Position numbers and translations under genes: made by a program. From contig JANYHF010000010.1 of the NCBI GenBank assembly GCA_025359185.1, forward strand, positions 1 through 35,323: a stretch of 35,323 bases of DNA. Direction: 5' to 3'. Every line of letters begins with the position of its first letter. The first letter of the stretch is position 1. The stretch comes from Hyphomicrobiaceae bacterium (lineage in GTDB: Bacteria; Pseudomonadota; Alphaproteobacteria; Rhizobiales; Hyphomicrobiaceae). The notes under the pieces were generated by a model, which made no database searches, was not told the DNA's origin, and worked only from the letters and a program-made list of their open reading frames with translations. Shown piece by piece: positions 7,171 to 14,879 of this stretch.

Positions 7171-7320
7171 CTGTTCTTGAGTCGAGGCATTTCAGAGGAA
7201 GCCGCCAAGTATTCGACGCACTCGGCCCGCCGTGGAGATGCAACGTCGCTGGCGGAGGCAGGCACGGATGCTTTGGACATTGTTGATGTGACGCGACACA
7301 AGTCAATTCAAATACGATGA
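7171..7320 (+). pseudogene. C-terminal fragment of a tyrosine recombinase
   Basis: The frame from about 7171 reads LFLSRGISEEAAKYSTHSAR, then RGDATSLAEAGTDALDI and TRHKSIQIR. HSARRG is the box II His-x-x-Arg of tyrosine recombinases, and TRHKS holds the second catalytic histidine and the residues just before the usual Tyr-containing tail. The tail with the nucleophilic tyrosine is missing; the frame ends at TGA at 7318-7320, overlapping the ATG of the next fragment. It marks the former edge of an integrated element. Confidence 0.65.
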
Positions 7321-7818
7321 CGTTTTCGCGGATCAACGGCGTGACCCCGCACTGGTCTGCGCGTGGCCCAGTGGACCGCCCGGCGATCGTATCTAGCAAT
7401 TCACTTGGCACCGACCGGCGGATCTGGGACCAGGTGACGTCGTCGCTGGCGGACCGCTACCGCATCGTCACCTATGACACGCGTGGGCACGGCCTGTCGG
7501 ATGTTGGCCAGGGAGCCACGTCATTCCAATCTCTGGCCACCGAGATCCTGGCGCTATCGGAGCAGCTTGGTCTGGAGCGATTTGCCTTGGCCGGCATTTC
7601 GCTCGGTGGCCTGATTGCCCAGCAGGCGGCCTTGCGCTCCGCGGGATGGCTTGCGGCTCTTGTGCTGTGCAACACAGCCGCCAAGATCGGTACCGCTGAG
7701 ACGTGGACCGCGCGGATGGACAGCATCGAGGCCAACGGCATTGCATCTATTGCGGATAGAGTGATGGAGCGCTGGTTCAGCAGGCGTTTCCGCGAGACCC
7801 GGCCGGAGGTGACGGGAA
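7317..7818 (+). pseudogene. 3'-truncated PcaD-like alpha/beta hydrolase
   Basis: The N-terminus (MTFSRINGVTPHWSARGP), the IVSSNSLGTDRRIWDQV block, RIVTYDTRGHGLSDV and the nucleophile elbow AGISLGGLIAQQ match 3-oxoadipate enol-lactonase, the beta-ketoadipate pathway enzyme opening the enol-lactone. Homology holds for about 167 residues, to RRFRETRPE, out of the usual 260. The catalytic Asp and His that should follow are gone. After about 7818 the frame only reads antisense to the flippase gene. The junction with the convergent flippase lies within about 30 bp, so a deletion removed the 3' third. The ATG overlaps the integrase fragment's stop. Confidence 0.75.
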
Positions 7819-7847
7819 ATTGTCAACGCAGTTGCGCAGTAAGCTCC

Positions 7848-9254
7848 TTATCGCGACCCGAACCCACGCAGGCTCGACAGCACCGAGACATCGAAGCCCA
7901 GCCGCTGCTTGGCGAGCACCCAGAACATGATCGCCGACAGCGCCATCGTCACCGTGTTGGCAACGGCAGCGCCCATGGTTCCGTAGAGGGGAACAAAAAG
8001 CAGAGCCAGCAGCAAATAGACAGCGGCAGTGGAGCCAAGTACCCAGGCGCAGAGCGTTTGCTCACCCAGCATTCGCAGCACATATTCGGCCGGACCGACT
8101 GCGGCGCGGATGACGAACCCAGCCGCGAGGACGAACATCAGCGTTGTGCCGCTGGTGAACTCCTTCCCAAACATCGACAGCAGTGGCCCGCCAATCGCCA
8201 ACAGCACAACCGCGCCGGCGACCGACGGCAGGAATGTCAGCAGCGCGCCCCGTTGCACCGCATGACGCACGCCCTCGTGATCGCCGCGCGCATTCAATGC
8301 CGAAAGCCGACCGGCGATCGCACTTCCAACCGCATAATTCACAAACGCTACCAAACCGATGCTCTTTTGCGCCGCGAAATAGATGCCAACATGACTGGCG
8401 TCGACGTAGCGCGTCAGCACCAGCACATCGAGATTCTGCTGCAAGAGTTCGCAAGCCGAGATGAAACAGATCGGCAGCGATGTCAGCATCCATTCGCCGA
8501 CAACGTAGCGCGGACGGACGGTGGCTGCTAATTCGTGAGCGAGCCGGCGCTGCATAAAAAGCCATTGGACGAGGCCCGTGCCCCAGGTTGCGATCAGCGC
8601 GGCGGCGGCGGCGGTGGTTGCCAGCATCGGCCAGCCGAAGGCGTGCGCACCCACCATAGCGGCAAGAATGAGCAGTGGGCGCAGCACATAGGGCGGCAGC
8701 AGACCGAGCATGATCCAGCCGCGCCCACGCCCAATGCCATCCTGCACTTCAGTGAGCGTGTACAGCGGCAAGCATCCCATCGCCAGATAGAGCGGTAAGC
8801 GATAATCCAGCGGTAACGCATCGCCCCAGAGTTGCAGCCCCACCAGGCCGAGTGACGCCACACCTGTGCTGATGGCAACTGGAATAGCCCGCCCCGCGCG
8901 CAACACGCCCGCCAAGAGGTCCATTTCGCCGCGTTCCAGATATTGCGGCACGAAGCGGATGATCGCGACTTGCAGGCCCAACGCCGAAAGGCCGCCGAGA
9001 ATCAGGACCCAGACCCAAATCCAGACATAAATCCCGTATTCCGAACTGCCCATCCAGCGCGCCAGTACCATCTGGGTGACATAGGCGATGGCGGCGCTGA
9101 GCACGCGCACGCCAAATGCAATCAAGGCGGTCTGTCCCAAACCGGCACTGGTTGGTTTGTCAGTGGACACCTGCGCCAAAATCCGGCGCCGGATACCAGC
9201 CAAGGGGCCGGGTGCGCCAAACGCTGGTACCATTTCGGCAGGTTGCATCGTCAT
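7848..9254 (-). CDS. Wzx-like polysaccharide flippase (MATE/MOP superfamily)
   Basis: The 468-residue protein has around 12-14 hydrophobic segments and the features of polysaccharide-biosynthesis flippases: GLGQTALIAFGVRVLSAAIA in the first helix, QMVLARWMGSSEYGIYVWIW after it, and a long run of paired helices to LLALLFVPLYGTMGAAVAN. Such proteins translocate lipid-linked oligosaccharides across the inner membrane for LPS O-antigen or capsule. I chose the ATG at 9252-9254; upstream in-frame sequence overlaps the small ORF at 9289-9531 and is not protein-like. No glycosyltransferases adjoin it, so it is an isolated copy in the accessory region, and its substrate cannot be deduced. Confidence 0.88.
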   Translation of the reverse strand: MTMQPAEMVPAFGAPGPLAGIRRRILAQVSTDKPTSAGLGQTALIAFGVRVLSAAIAYVTQMVLARWMGSSEYGIYVWIWVWVLILGGLSALGLQVAIIRFVPQYLERGEMDLLAGVLRAGRAIPVAISTGVASLGLVGLQLWGDALPLDYRLPLYLAMGCLPLYTLTEVQDGIGRGRGWIMLGLLPPYVLRPLLILAAMVGAHAFGWPMLATTAAAAALIATWGTGLVQWLFMQRRLAHELAATVRPRYVVGEWMLTSLPICFISACELLQQNLDVLVLTRYVDASHVGIYFAAQKSIGLVAFVNYAVGSAIAGRLSALNARGDHEGVRHAVQRGALLTFLPSVAGAVVLLAIGGPLLSMFGKEFTSGTTLMFVLAAGFVIRAAVGPAEYVLRMLGEQTLCAWVLGSTAAVYLLLALLFVPLYGTMGAAVANTVTMALSAIMFWVLAKQRLGFDVSVLSSLRGFGSR

Positions 9255-9288
9255 TTTGAAATTATCGCATTGATGTGGCTGAGGGTGA

Positions 9289-9531
9289 TCAATCGGCGCA
9301 AAACCGGATGCCATCGACGATGCGCTTGGCTTCGCGCTCGCGCACAATGTCGGCGACCCGCGCCCAGGCCGTACCGCGACGCTTGTCTTCCTGTTGCAGA
9401 TGCGTACACGAAAAAAACTCGGCGACTTCGGCTGCGAGGCTGCCATGGCGCCCTTCAAGCACCAGCGCCATCGCACACAATTCTTCGCCACCGAACTGCG
9501 ATGCCCCGGCCGGGCGGCTGCTCTTTTCCAT
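9289..9531 (-). CDS. Small hypothetical protein upstream of the flippase gene
   Basis: The 80-residue product (MEKSSRPAGASQFGGEELCA... VLEGRHGSLAAEVAEFF... RVADIVREREAKRIVDG) has a strong ribosome binding site, AGGAG 7 bp before the ATG. It is charged and mostly helical, with no membrane segment. It lies 34 bp upstream of the flippase start on the same strand, so the two are likely cotranscribed. I do not recognise the family. Confidence 0.6.
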   Translation of the reverse strand: MEKSSRPAGASQFGGEELCAMALVLEGRHGSLAAEVAEFFSCTHLQQEDKRRGTAWARVADIVREREAKRIVDGIRFCAD

Positions 9532-9600
9532 CGTCTGCTCCTGATTGCCTCACGTCCTGAGCAAAGCAGAAGCAAGATCAGCGCCAAACGCCGCCCGGAA

Positions 9601-9627
9601 AAGAAAAAGCCCGGCGGGGGCCGGGCT
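9601..9627 (-). terminator. Intrinsic terminator of the 9663-9860 ORF
   Basis: On the minus strand an 8-bp stem AGCCCGGC/GCCGGGCT with a 4-base loop is followed by TTTTTCTTTT. It lies 35 bp past the stop codon of the small ORF at 9663-9860 and separates it from the flippase operon. Confidence 0.85.
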
Positions 9628-9662
9628 AAGGTCTTTGGAGATGAAGGGCAGGCAAAGGCAGA

Positions 9663-9860
9663 TCAGCGGCCGGCGAAGCAGAGGCTCTCGGCGATGCTTT
9701 CGATGGCGCGGTTCCAGTCGGCGGGGCGGCCGGTGAGACCAAACGCGGTGAAGGCGTCAGCGGGTGAGCCGCCGTCGCGGAAGATGCGGGCGCAGGAGTG
9801 GCGGGCAAGGCCCATTGCCTGGTCCCACTGGACGGGATTGATATTGCTGGGCTTGGTCAT
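9663..9860 (-). CDS. 65-residue hypothetical protein beside the ACGCAAC array
   Basis: The product begins MTKPSNINPVQWDQAMGLAR and continues HSCARIFRDGGSPADAFTAF, then GLTGRPADWNRAIESIAESLC. It is soluble, with predicted helices and a repeated PA(D)A/W pattern. The ATG at 9858-9860 has AAGGA 9 bp upstream, and a strong intrinsic terminator follows, so it is a well-formed single-gene unit. A longer in-frame extension upstream runs through the repeat array and is not used. No family recognised. Its layout (small minus-strand ORF, terminator, nearby GCAAC array) resembles that of the disrupted HTH gene at 2502-2825. Confidence 0.6.
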   Translation of the reverse strand: MTKPSNINPVQWDQAMGLARHSCARIFRDGGSPADAFTAFGLTGRPADWNRAIESIAESLCFAGR

Positions 9861-10136
9861 GGGGGGATGTCCTTGCAGCGTATCGGTTACTGACTGAGTT
9901 GCAGGTGACAGGTGCGCCTGGGGGAGTACGGAAGGCGCCACTACGCGGGACCGGGGAATGTGACGCATCGGTTTTGTCGGGGCTCGACCGGACGCACCTG
10001 CCAACTCGTTGCCAGCACGCGCGAGATGCGTGCCGGTAATACCGGCTCCTCCTTGGGCGTTCCTCCCAATATGCGGAACTTTGTCCACTGTGTTCGACGC
10101 CTTGTTATTTGGAGCAGGGGAGTTTTTTACGCGGGG
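9861..10136. other. Upstream region of the small ORF, before the array
   Basis: No recognisable gene. Two isolated GTTGC words (9898, 10018) and degenerate ACGCA words occur. The promoter of the 9663-9860 ORF should lie here, but I could not assign one. Confidence 0.4.
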
Positions 10137-10536
10137 ACGCAACGGGTACAACGCATGACTAGCACGCACGATCCGGCGGGCAACCGGTACGCAACAGGAC
10201 GCAACTGGGGGACGCAACAAAACGCTACGATTTACGCAACTGACGCAACACTGGGAACGCAACGCTTTACGCTAGTGAAGACGGCCCCGATGCGGGACAC
10301 TGGAGGCGGACGCAAAACCTTGGACGCCTTTGCTATCGATCCGTTGATGTCTGGCGATACGCTGAAACCTGGTCGCCTTAGTCAACTGCTTGGCCTTCAA
10401 CAACGCGCTGGCCAGGATGGATCGGGGAGTCGAATACGCAGGGTACGCAACTAGTGACGCAACAGACGCTATTGACGGGGACGCGGACGCAACTGGCACA
10501 AACCCAACACACGACGCCGACGCAACGCTACGCAAC
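10137..10536. repeat. Array of ACGCAAC heptamers with about 10-12 bp phasing
   Basis: Twelve exact ACGCAAC copies start at 10137, 10189, 10199, 10212, 10234, 10243, 10257, 10445, 10457, 10487, 10520 and 10530, all in the same orientation. Degenerate copies (ACGCATG 10151, ACGCACG 10164, GGGCAAC 10178, ACGCTAC 10222, ACGCTAG 10269) fill the gaps, giving a mean step of about 12 bp across 10137-10275. A gap of about 170 bp with few copies separates the two blocks. Copies fall in all three reading frames, so a protein repeat does not explain them. This density is far above chance for a heptamer in 400 bp. Regularly phased sites for a DNA-binding protein, as in iterons or centromere-like sites, are one reading. 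Confidence 0.6.
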
Positions 10537-10745
10537 AAACTGGTAAGGGAAACTTTCACTGCTGAACTCTCCTGGACCCGGACCTGACGCATAACCGGCT
10601 GACGAACACGGGGCCTATGCAACACGCTGGAGAGATAACGCGGAACTGAGTGTTTTGTTCCCTCTGCCCTCTCGCTTCCGGCTCAACCACCGTCGGCGAA
10701 CGAGAGTGTTATGCCGGTGCTTTGAGGCAACAGTTTGGTGATTAA
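10537..10745. other. Gene-free stretch after the array
   Basis: One more GCAAC word occurs at 10619 and a few ACGC words before it. No ORF, terminator or RNA gene is apparent. Confidence 0.4.
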
Positions 10746-10877
10746 ATGAACCCGCATTCAGACAAGGAGTTTTATTCGATTGACACGGCGAAATGGCAAC
10801 ATGTCGCAGGTTTTTGGGGTTTGATGGACACGATGTTACTGTCGATTGCCTCGGATGGGGTGCTTGCCCCAGGTTGA
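10746..10877 (+). CDS. Possible 43-residue ORF or N-terminal stub
   Basis: The frame reads MNPHSDKEFYSIDTAKWQHV, then AGFWGLMDTMLLSIASDGV and stops. The composition is protein-like, with two aromatic-rich helices, but the gene is short and no clear ribosome binding site precedes the ATG. It could be the remaining start of a longer gene lost at the border of the accessory region. Not recognised. Confidence 0.25.
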   Translation: MNPHSDKEFYSIDTAKWQHVAGFWGLMDTMLLSIASDGVLAPG

Positions 10878-10939
10878 GGGATCAATTCTGTGCAAAAACA
10901 CTCTTGGAAAAGTGTGACCTGACTGCCGCCAAGCCAGTC

Positions 10940-11437
10940 CTAAACCAAACGGCGCGCGGCGAGCGCTGCCAAAGCAGCGAGCCCCAAACCAATGGGCATG
11001 TTCCAAGCCGCCAGCGACAGCCCGAGCACTTTCAAAGCGGGCTGGTCACAGCGCACGACATTCTGATTCTGCAGCGAGTTGAGTAGATCACCTGCGTCTG
11101 TCGCCACGGCGCTGCCACCGGTGCAGGTGATCGGGCCCGTCCACCAGTGCCATTCGATGCCCGCGTGATAGAGGCCGAGCCCCGCATTCGCGAACAACCC
11201 CAGCCCGGCCAGCCCGATCAGCGCCGCCGCCCAGTGGGAACGCCCCGCACTGATCGAGGCCGACGCGCCAATCGCCATCGGAATACCAGCGTAATAGGCG
11301 TAGCGTTCCTTCAGGCAAAGCTCGCAGGGCAAATACCCGCCTAGATGCTCCAAGCCCAGCGCCAGCAGAAGCACGGTTGCACATACGACGAGGAACAGAA
11401 AAATCTGCTGCTCGGGCCGCCGCAATAAGTCCTGCAT
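10940..11437 (-). CDS. dsbB: Disulfide bond formation protein DsbB
   Basis: DsbB is the inner-membrane quinone reductase that reoxidises DsbA. The 165-residue protein has four hydrophobic helices, the first periplasmic Cys pair in YLPCELCLKERYAYY and the second Cys pair in the loop between helices 3 and 4 (ITCTGG and VVRCDQPAL), all in the expected places. I chose the ATG with GAGAGG 8 bp upstream; a GTG six codons earlier overlaps the stop of the upstream yqaA-like gene by 4 bp (GTGA). Either way the two genes are coupled in one minus-strand operon. No dsbA is in the window. Confidence 0.9.
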   Translation of the reverse strand: MQDLLRRPEQQIFLFLVVCATVLLLALGLEHLGGYLPCELCLKERYAYYAGIPMAIGASASISAGRSHWAAALIGLAGLGLFANAGLGLYHAGIEWHWWTGPITCTGGSAVATDAGDLLNSLQNQNVVRCDQPALKVLGLSLAAWNMPIGLGLAALAALAARRLV

Positions 11438-11451
11438 CGTAAAGCCTCTCG

Positions 11452-12033
11452 TCACGCAATCTTGGCGGCTATGTAAAAGCCAAACACGATAAAGGCGATA
11501 CTGCCGAGAACCACGGCGGTCACATTATCGCGAATGAGCGGTCCAAGCGTGCCGCCCCACCGGTTGAAAATGCCGGCCTCGGCGTAGAACCGCGCCCCGC
11601 GCGTGATGAACGACAGCACCACGAACCAGAACAGGTTGTAGCCCGCGACACCGCTGGCGATGGTCACCAGCTTGTAAGGGATCGGCAAAAGGCCCTTGAT
11701 CAGGATAACGGCTGCGCCGTACTGTTGATACCACACGCGAAATTGCTCAAATTTGCTCGTATAACCGTAGAAATGCAGCAGCCATACGCCGAGCGAATCA
11801 TACAAAAGCGCGCCGATGGCATAACCGAGCAGACCGCCGAGCACCGACGCCGCGGTGCAGATGCCGGCATAGGTCCAGGCCCGCTTGGGCTCGGCCAGTG
11901 CCATTGGGATCAGCATCACATCCGGCGGGATGGGAAAAAACGAGCTTTCCGCGAAAGACACCGCCGCCAGCACATAGGGCGCGTTCTTGCTGCGCGAAAG
12001 CGCGGTGAAGCGGTCATAGTAGGATTGAAACAT
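11452..12033 (-). CDS. YqaA-family inner-membrane protein (VTT/DedA-like)
   Basis: The 193-residue product has the YqaA layout: a short N-terminus (MFQSYYDRFTALSRSKNAPY), the re-entrant loop motif FAESSFFPIPPDVMLIPMAL, a second loop LIKGLLPIPYKLVTIASGVAG and several transmembrane helices. The paired hydrophobic hairpins with prolines are the SNARE-associated/VTT fold seen in DedA proteins, some of which scramble or carry undecaprenyl phosphate or phospholipid; the role of YqaA itself is not established. I used the internal ATG at 12031-12033, matching family length; an upstream in-frame start would add 30 residues of non-family sequence. It precedes dsbB with overlapping or near-touching ends. 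Confidence 0.85.
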   Translation of the reverse strand: MFQSYYDRFTALSRSKNAPYVLAAVSFAESSFFPIPPDVMLIPMALAEPKRAWTYAGICTAASVLGGLLGYAIGALLYDSLGVWLLHFYGYTSKFEQFRVWYQQYGAAVILIKGLLPIPYKLVTIASGVAGYNLFWFVVLSFITRGARFYAEAGIFNRWGGTLGPLIRDNVTAVVLGSIAFIVFGFYIAAKIA

Positions 12034-12151
12034 GGCGCCTTGCGGGTTGCTGCGTGCGAGTGGACGAGTTCGGCCAAAGCCATAGCTCAGAGCACGGCCC
12101 ACCGCATGTAAATCTTCTGACATGTAGTCAGAGCAACCCGCCGCAGCCTGC

Positions 12152-13741
12152 CTATCCGAGCATCCTGTACGCCCGTTCGGTCAAGAAGGCCTCAAGCTCG
12201 CGGCCGGTCACTAGCTCGTTGAACAGTTTCACCGCTTCGGGGAAACGGCCAGCGTCGTAAACTTTCGGCGTGAGCGCATCCCTGAGCTTCGCCATCTCGT
12301 CAGCCAGACACGCCTCGAACATCTCCGCCGTCACCTTACGCCCGTCCGCCAACTCCGCCCCGTATCGCACCCACTGCCAGAGCTGTGTGCGCGAAATTTC
12401 GGCCGTCGCCGCATCTTCCATCAGATTGTACAGCGGCACGGCGCCCTGCCCGCGCAGCCAGGCTTCGATGTATTGAACGCCAACGCGGATGTTGAGGCGG
12501 ACACCCTCTTCTGTGCGGGTACCCTTGTGCACGGCCAGCAGATCGGACGCGTGAACCTCCACATCTGCGCGCATCACGCCAAGTTGGTTCGGGCCTTTCA
12601 TATGATCATTGAACACGCCCATCGCGACTGGCACCAAATCGGGATGCGCCACCCATGTGCCGTCGTGCCCGGCGCTCACCTCGCGCAGTTTGTCGGCAGC
12701 GACGGCCGCGAAGGCCTTTTCGTTCACTACGGCATCCTTGCGATTGGGGATGGCGGCCGACATGCCGCCCATGGCGAAAGCGCCGCGGCGATGGCAGGTT
12801 TTGATCAGCAAATCGGAATAGGCTTTGAGGAACGCCTTGCCCATGACCACCTGGCCACGGTCGGGCAGCACGAACTCGGGCTTGGCACGGAGCGATTTGA
12901 TAAAGGAGAAAATATAGTCCCAGCGGCCGCAGTTGAGGCCTACGATGTGGTCCTTCAACTCGTACAAGATCTCGTCCATCTCGAAGGCGGCGGGCAGTGT
13001 TTCGATCAGGACCGTGGCTTTCACAGTGCCCACGGGCAAGCCCAGCACCCTTTGCGCTTCAACGAATACGTCGTTCCACAGGCGGGCCTCAAGATGGCTC
13101 TCCAGCTTTGGCAGATAGAAATATGGGCCGGTGCTGTGCGCCTTCAGGGCGGCGTGGTTGTGGAACAGGTAAAGGCCGAAATCGACCAGCCCGCCTGCCA
13201 CCTCGGCGCCATCGACATGGATGTGTGCCTCCATCAGGTGCCAGCCGCGCGGTCGCACCAGCAGCACGGCGGGGTTTGAGCCGAGTTTGTAGGACTTGCC
13301 ATTGGCGGGATCAGTGAAATCGATCTTACCCGCCCAGCGGTCCATCATATTAATCTGCCCACTCACAACGTTGTGCCAAGTGGGCGACGTCGCATCCTCG
13401 CAGTCGGCCATGAACACTTTGGCGCCGGAGTTTAGGGCATTAATGATCATCTTCCGGTCGGTCGGGCCGGTGATCTCGACGCGGCGGTCCTGCAGATCGG
13501 CGGGAATACTGCCCACGCGCCAATTGCCGTCACGTAACGAAGCCGTCGCAGCGAGAAAGTCCGGCAAAGCACCCGCGTCCCAGCGCTTCTGCCGCTCCAC
13601 CCGCGCCGCCAGCAGGTCCTTGCGGCGGGCGTTGAACTGGCGATGCAGCCCAGCGATGAAGCCGAGCGCATCATCGGTCAGTATGCGCTCAAAACCTGGA
13701 GCCATTGCGCCAGTAATTGTAATGCCGTCAGGACGTACCAT
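12152..13741 (-). CDS. aceB: Malate synthase A
   Basis: Malate synthase condenses glyoxylate with acetyl-CoA to malate in the glyoxylate shunt. The 529-residue length fits isoform A (about 530), not the 720-residue G form. Family marks in order are MADCEDATSPTW, LLVRPRGWHLMEAHIHVDG, FYLPKLESHLEARLW, the signature KDHIVGLNCGRWDYIFSFIK, and MGGMSAAIPNRKD. The chosen ATG (MVRPDGITITGAM) has AAGG about 10 bp upstream; the longer in-frame start adds 22 residues that do not resemble the family. No isocitrate lyase gene lies in the window. The gene sits alone between the yqaA-like gene and the EamA transporter. Confidence 0.95.
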   Translation of the reverse strand: MVRPDGITITGAMAPGFERILTDDALGFIAGLHRQFNARRKDLLAARVERQKRWDAGALPDFLAATASLRDGNWRVGSIPADLQDRRVEITGPTDRKMIINALNSGAKVFMADCEDATSPTWHNVVSGQINMMDRWAGKIDFTDPANGKSYKLGSNPAVLLVRPRGWHLMEAHIHVDGAEVAGGLVDFGLYLFHNHAALKAHSTGPYFYLPKLESHLEARLWNDVFVEAQRVLGLPVGTVKATVLIETLPAAFEMDEILYELKDHIVGLNCGRWDYIFSFIKSLRAKPEFVLPDRGQVVMGKAFLKAYSDLLIKTCHRRGAFAMGGMSAAIPNRKDAVVNEKAFAAVAADKLREVSAGHDGTWVAHPDLVPVAMGVFNDHMKGPNQLGVMRADVEVHASDLLAVHKGTRTEEGVRLNIRVGVQYIEAWLRGQGAVPLYNLMEDAATAEISRTQLWQWVRYGAELADGRKVTAEMFEACLADEMAKLRDALTPKVYDAGRFPEAVKLFNELVTGRELEAFLTERAYRMLG

Positions 13742-13857
13742 GTCGAAAGACCTTAGTTGATGGCTACTACGGCGTTTGCAGTCCACTTTCGGGCAAACGG
13801 GCGGCAAACGAGGGAATCAGATCTTTGTCTAAAGCGCTAAGGCAGATAGCGAAACAG

Positions 13858-14814
13858 CTAAGTAGTACGCAAGCGGTCAGATTTTCCCGGCATCGCCGCC
13901 AGGGCGACACCGGCCGCCGCTATGAGCATTCCAACCCAGGCCAGAGCAGGCATCTTTTCTCCAACCAGCACCCAGGCGATCAGCGCCGCCATTGGCGGTA
14001 CGAGAAACAACAGGGCCGACACCCGTGACGCTTCACCGGCGCGGATCATCGCCAGCAGCAGCGTGATGGCAATGATCGAATTACCGATGACCAGATAGGC
14101 CAGCGCCAGCAAGAACTCGGGCGTCCACTCGACGTGCATCGGCTCCATCGACCAAGCCAAGGGAAACACGAAGGCCAGACCAGCAGTATACTGGACGAGA
14201 TTTGATGAAATCGGGTGCACGGCAAGGGCAAAACGCTTTTCGAGCAGCGTTGCCAGCGACATGAAGCCCAACGCACCGATGGCCAGCGCCAGCCCCAATA
14301 CCGACGTCGCCTCAATGCGCGAGCGGCCGTAAATGACCAGCGCGGCTCCTGCAAGGCCGATCAGCAGGCCAAGCCAGCGGCGCGCGTTCACGGTCTCGGC
14401 AGCGATCGAGGGCGCGAGCAGGCCGACCAGTACCGGTTGCATCGACACGATGAGTGCGACAGCTCCGGCCGACACGCCGCAACTGAGCGCGAGATAAGAG
14501 AGGACGAAATAGCTGCCCTGGATGAGCAGCCCGATCAGCGCCACCTGGCCCCACTCATGCGCCGTGCGAGGAAAGGGCGGCCAGAAGATAACGGCAGCGG
14601 GCAGCAGCAGTAACGCCGAGGCGTAGCGCAGTGCGAGGAAGGTGAGGGGGTCGGCGTGGCGCAACCCAACCTTGGCGACGGCGTAACCGCCGGACCACAG
14701 CAGCAGGAACACCGCTGGAATGAGGAGCAGAACAAGGTTGGCGCGCGGCGGCACCGGCCGCTGTACCAGCAGTCCGTCTGGCTGTTCGCGAATGTCCGTC
14801 ACACGCAATGGCAT
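13858..14814 (-). CDS. EamA/DMT-family transporter
   Basis: The 318-residue protein shows ten hydrophobic segments in two related halves, the arrangement of the drug/metabolite transporter superfamily. Half one starts VLLLIPAVFLLLWSGGYAVAK with the GLRHADPLTFLALRY loop; half two begins SVLGLALAIGALGFMSLATLL and ends with VGEKMPALAWVGMLIAAAGV, a motif typical of the last two helices. Substrate is not predictable. An in-frame GTG two codons upstream is an alternative start. Between it and malate synthase, about 116 bp show no clear terminator. Confidence 0.9.
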   Translation of the reverse strand: MPLRVTDIREQPDGLLVQRPVPPRANLVLLLIPAVFLLLWSGGYAVAKVGLRHADPLTFLALRYASALLLLPAAVIFWPPFPRTAHEWGQVALIGLLIQGSYFVLSYLALSCGVSAGAVALIVSMQPVLVGLLAPSIAAETVNARRWLGLLIGLAGAALVIYGRSRIEATSVLGLALAIGALGFMSLATLLEKRFALAVHPISSNLVQYTAGLAFVFPLAWSMEPMHVEWTPEFLLALAYLVIGNSIIAITLLLAMIRAGEASRVSALLFLVPPMAALIAWVLVGEKMPALAWVGMLIAAAGVALAAMPGKSDRLRTT

Positions 14815-14879
14815 CAACACACTTTCGAGGTGGAAATTCAGTTGGCAAGCATTTTGGTCCGAACGCGACCCCGGCCCGG

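Noticed and set aside
7317-8531. A 404-residue hydrolase
   Set aside because: Homology to PcaD stops at about 7818; the rest is antisense to the flippase gene.
7848-9587. A 579-residue flippase with an N-terminal extension
   Set aside because: The extra 111 residues overlap a better small ORF (9289-9531) with its own ribosome binding site, and do not resemble the family.
10137-10536. CRISPR array
   Set aside because: The repeated word is only 7 bp, spacers are 2-45 bp and irregular, and no cas gene is present.
10272-10625. Protein repeat (V-A-S) encoded by the array on the minus strand
   Set aside because: Some copies share a frame there, but others in the same block and in the neighbouring block are in different frames, so coding does not explain the pattern.
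12473-13279. Long plus-strand ORF opposite malate synthase
   Set aside because: It is antisense to a well-conserved gene and has no recognisable content of its own.
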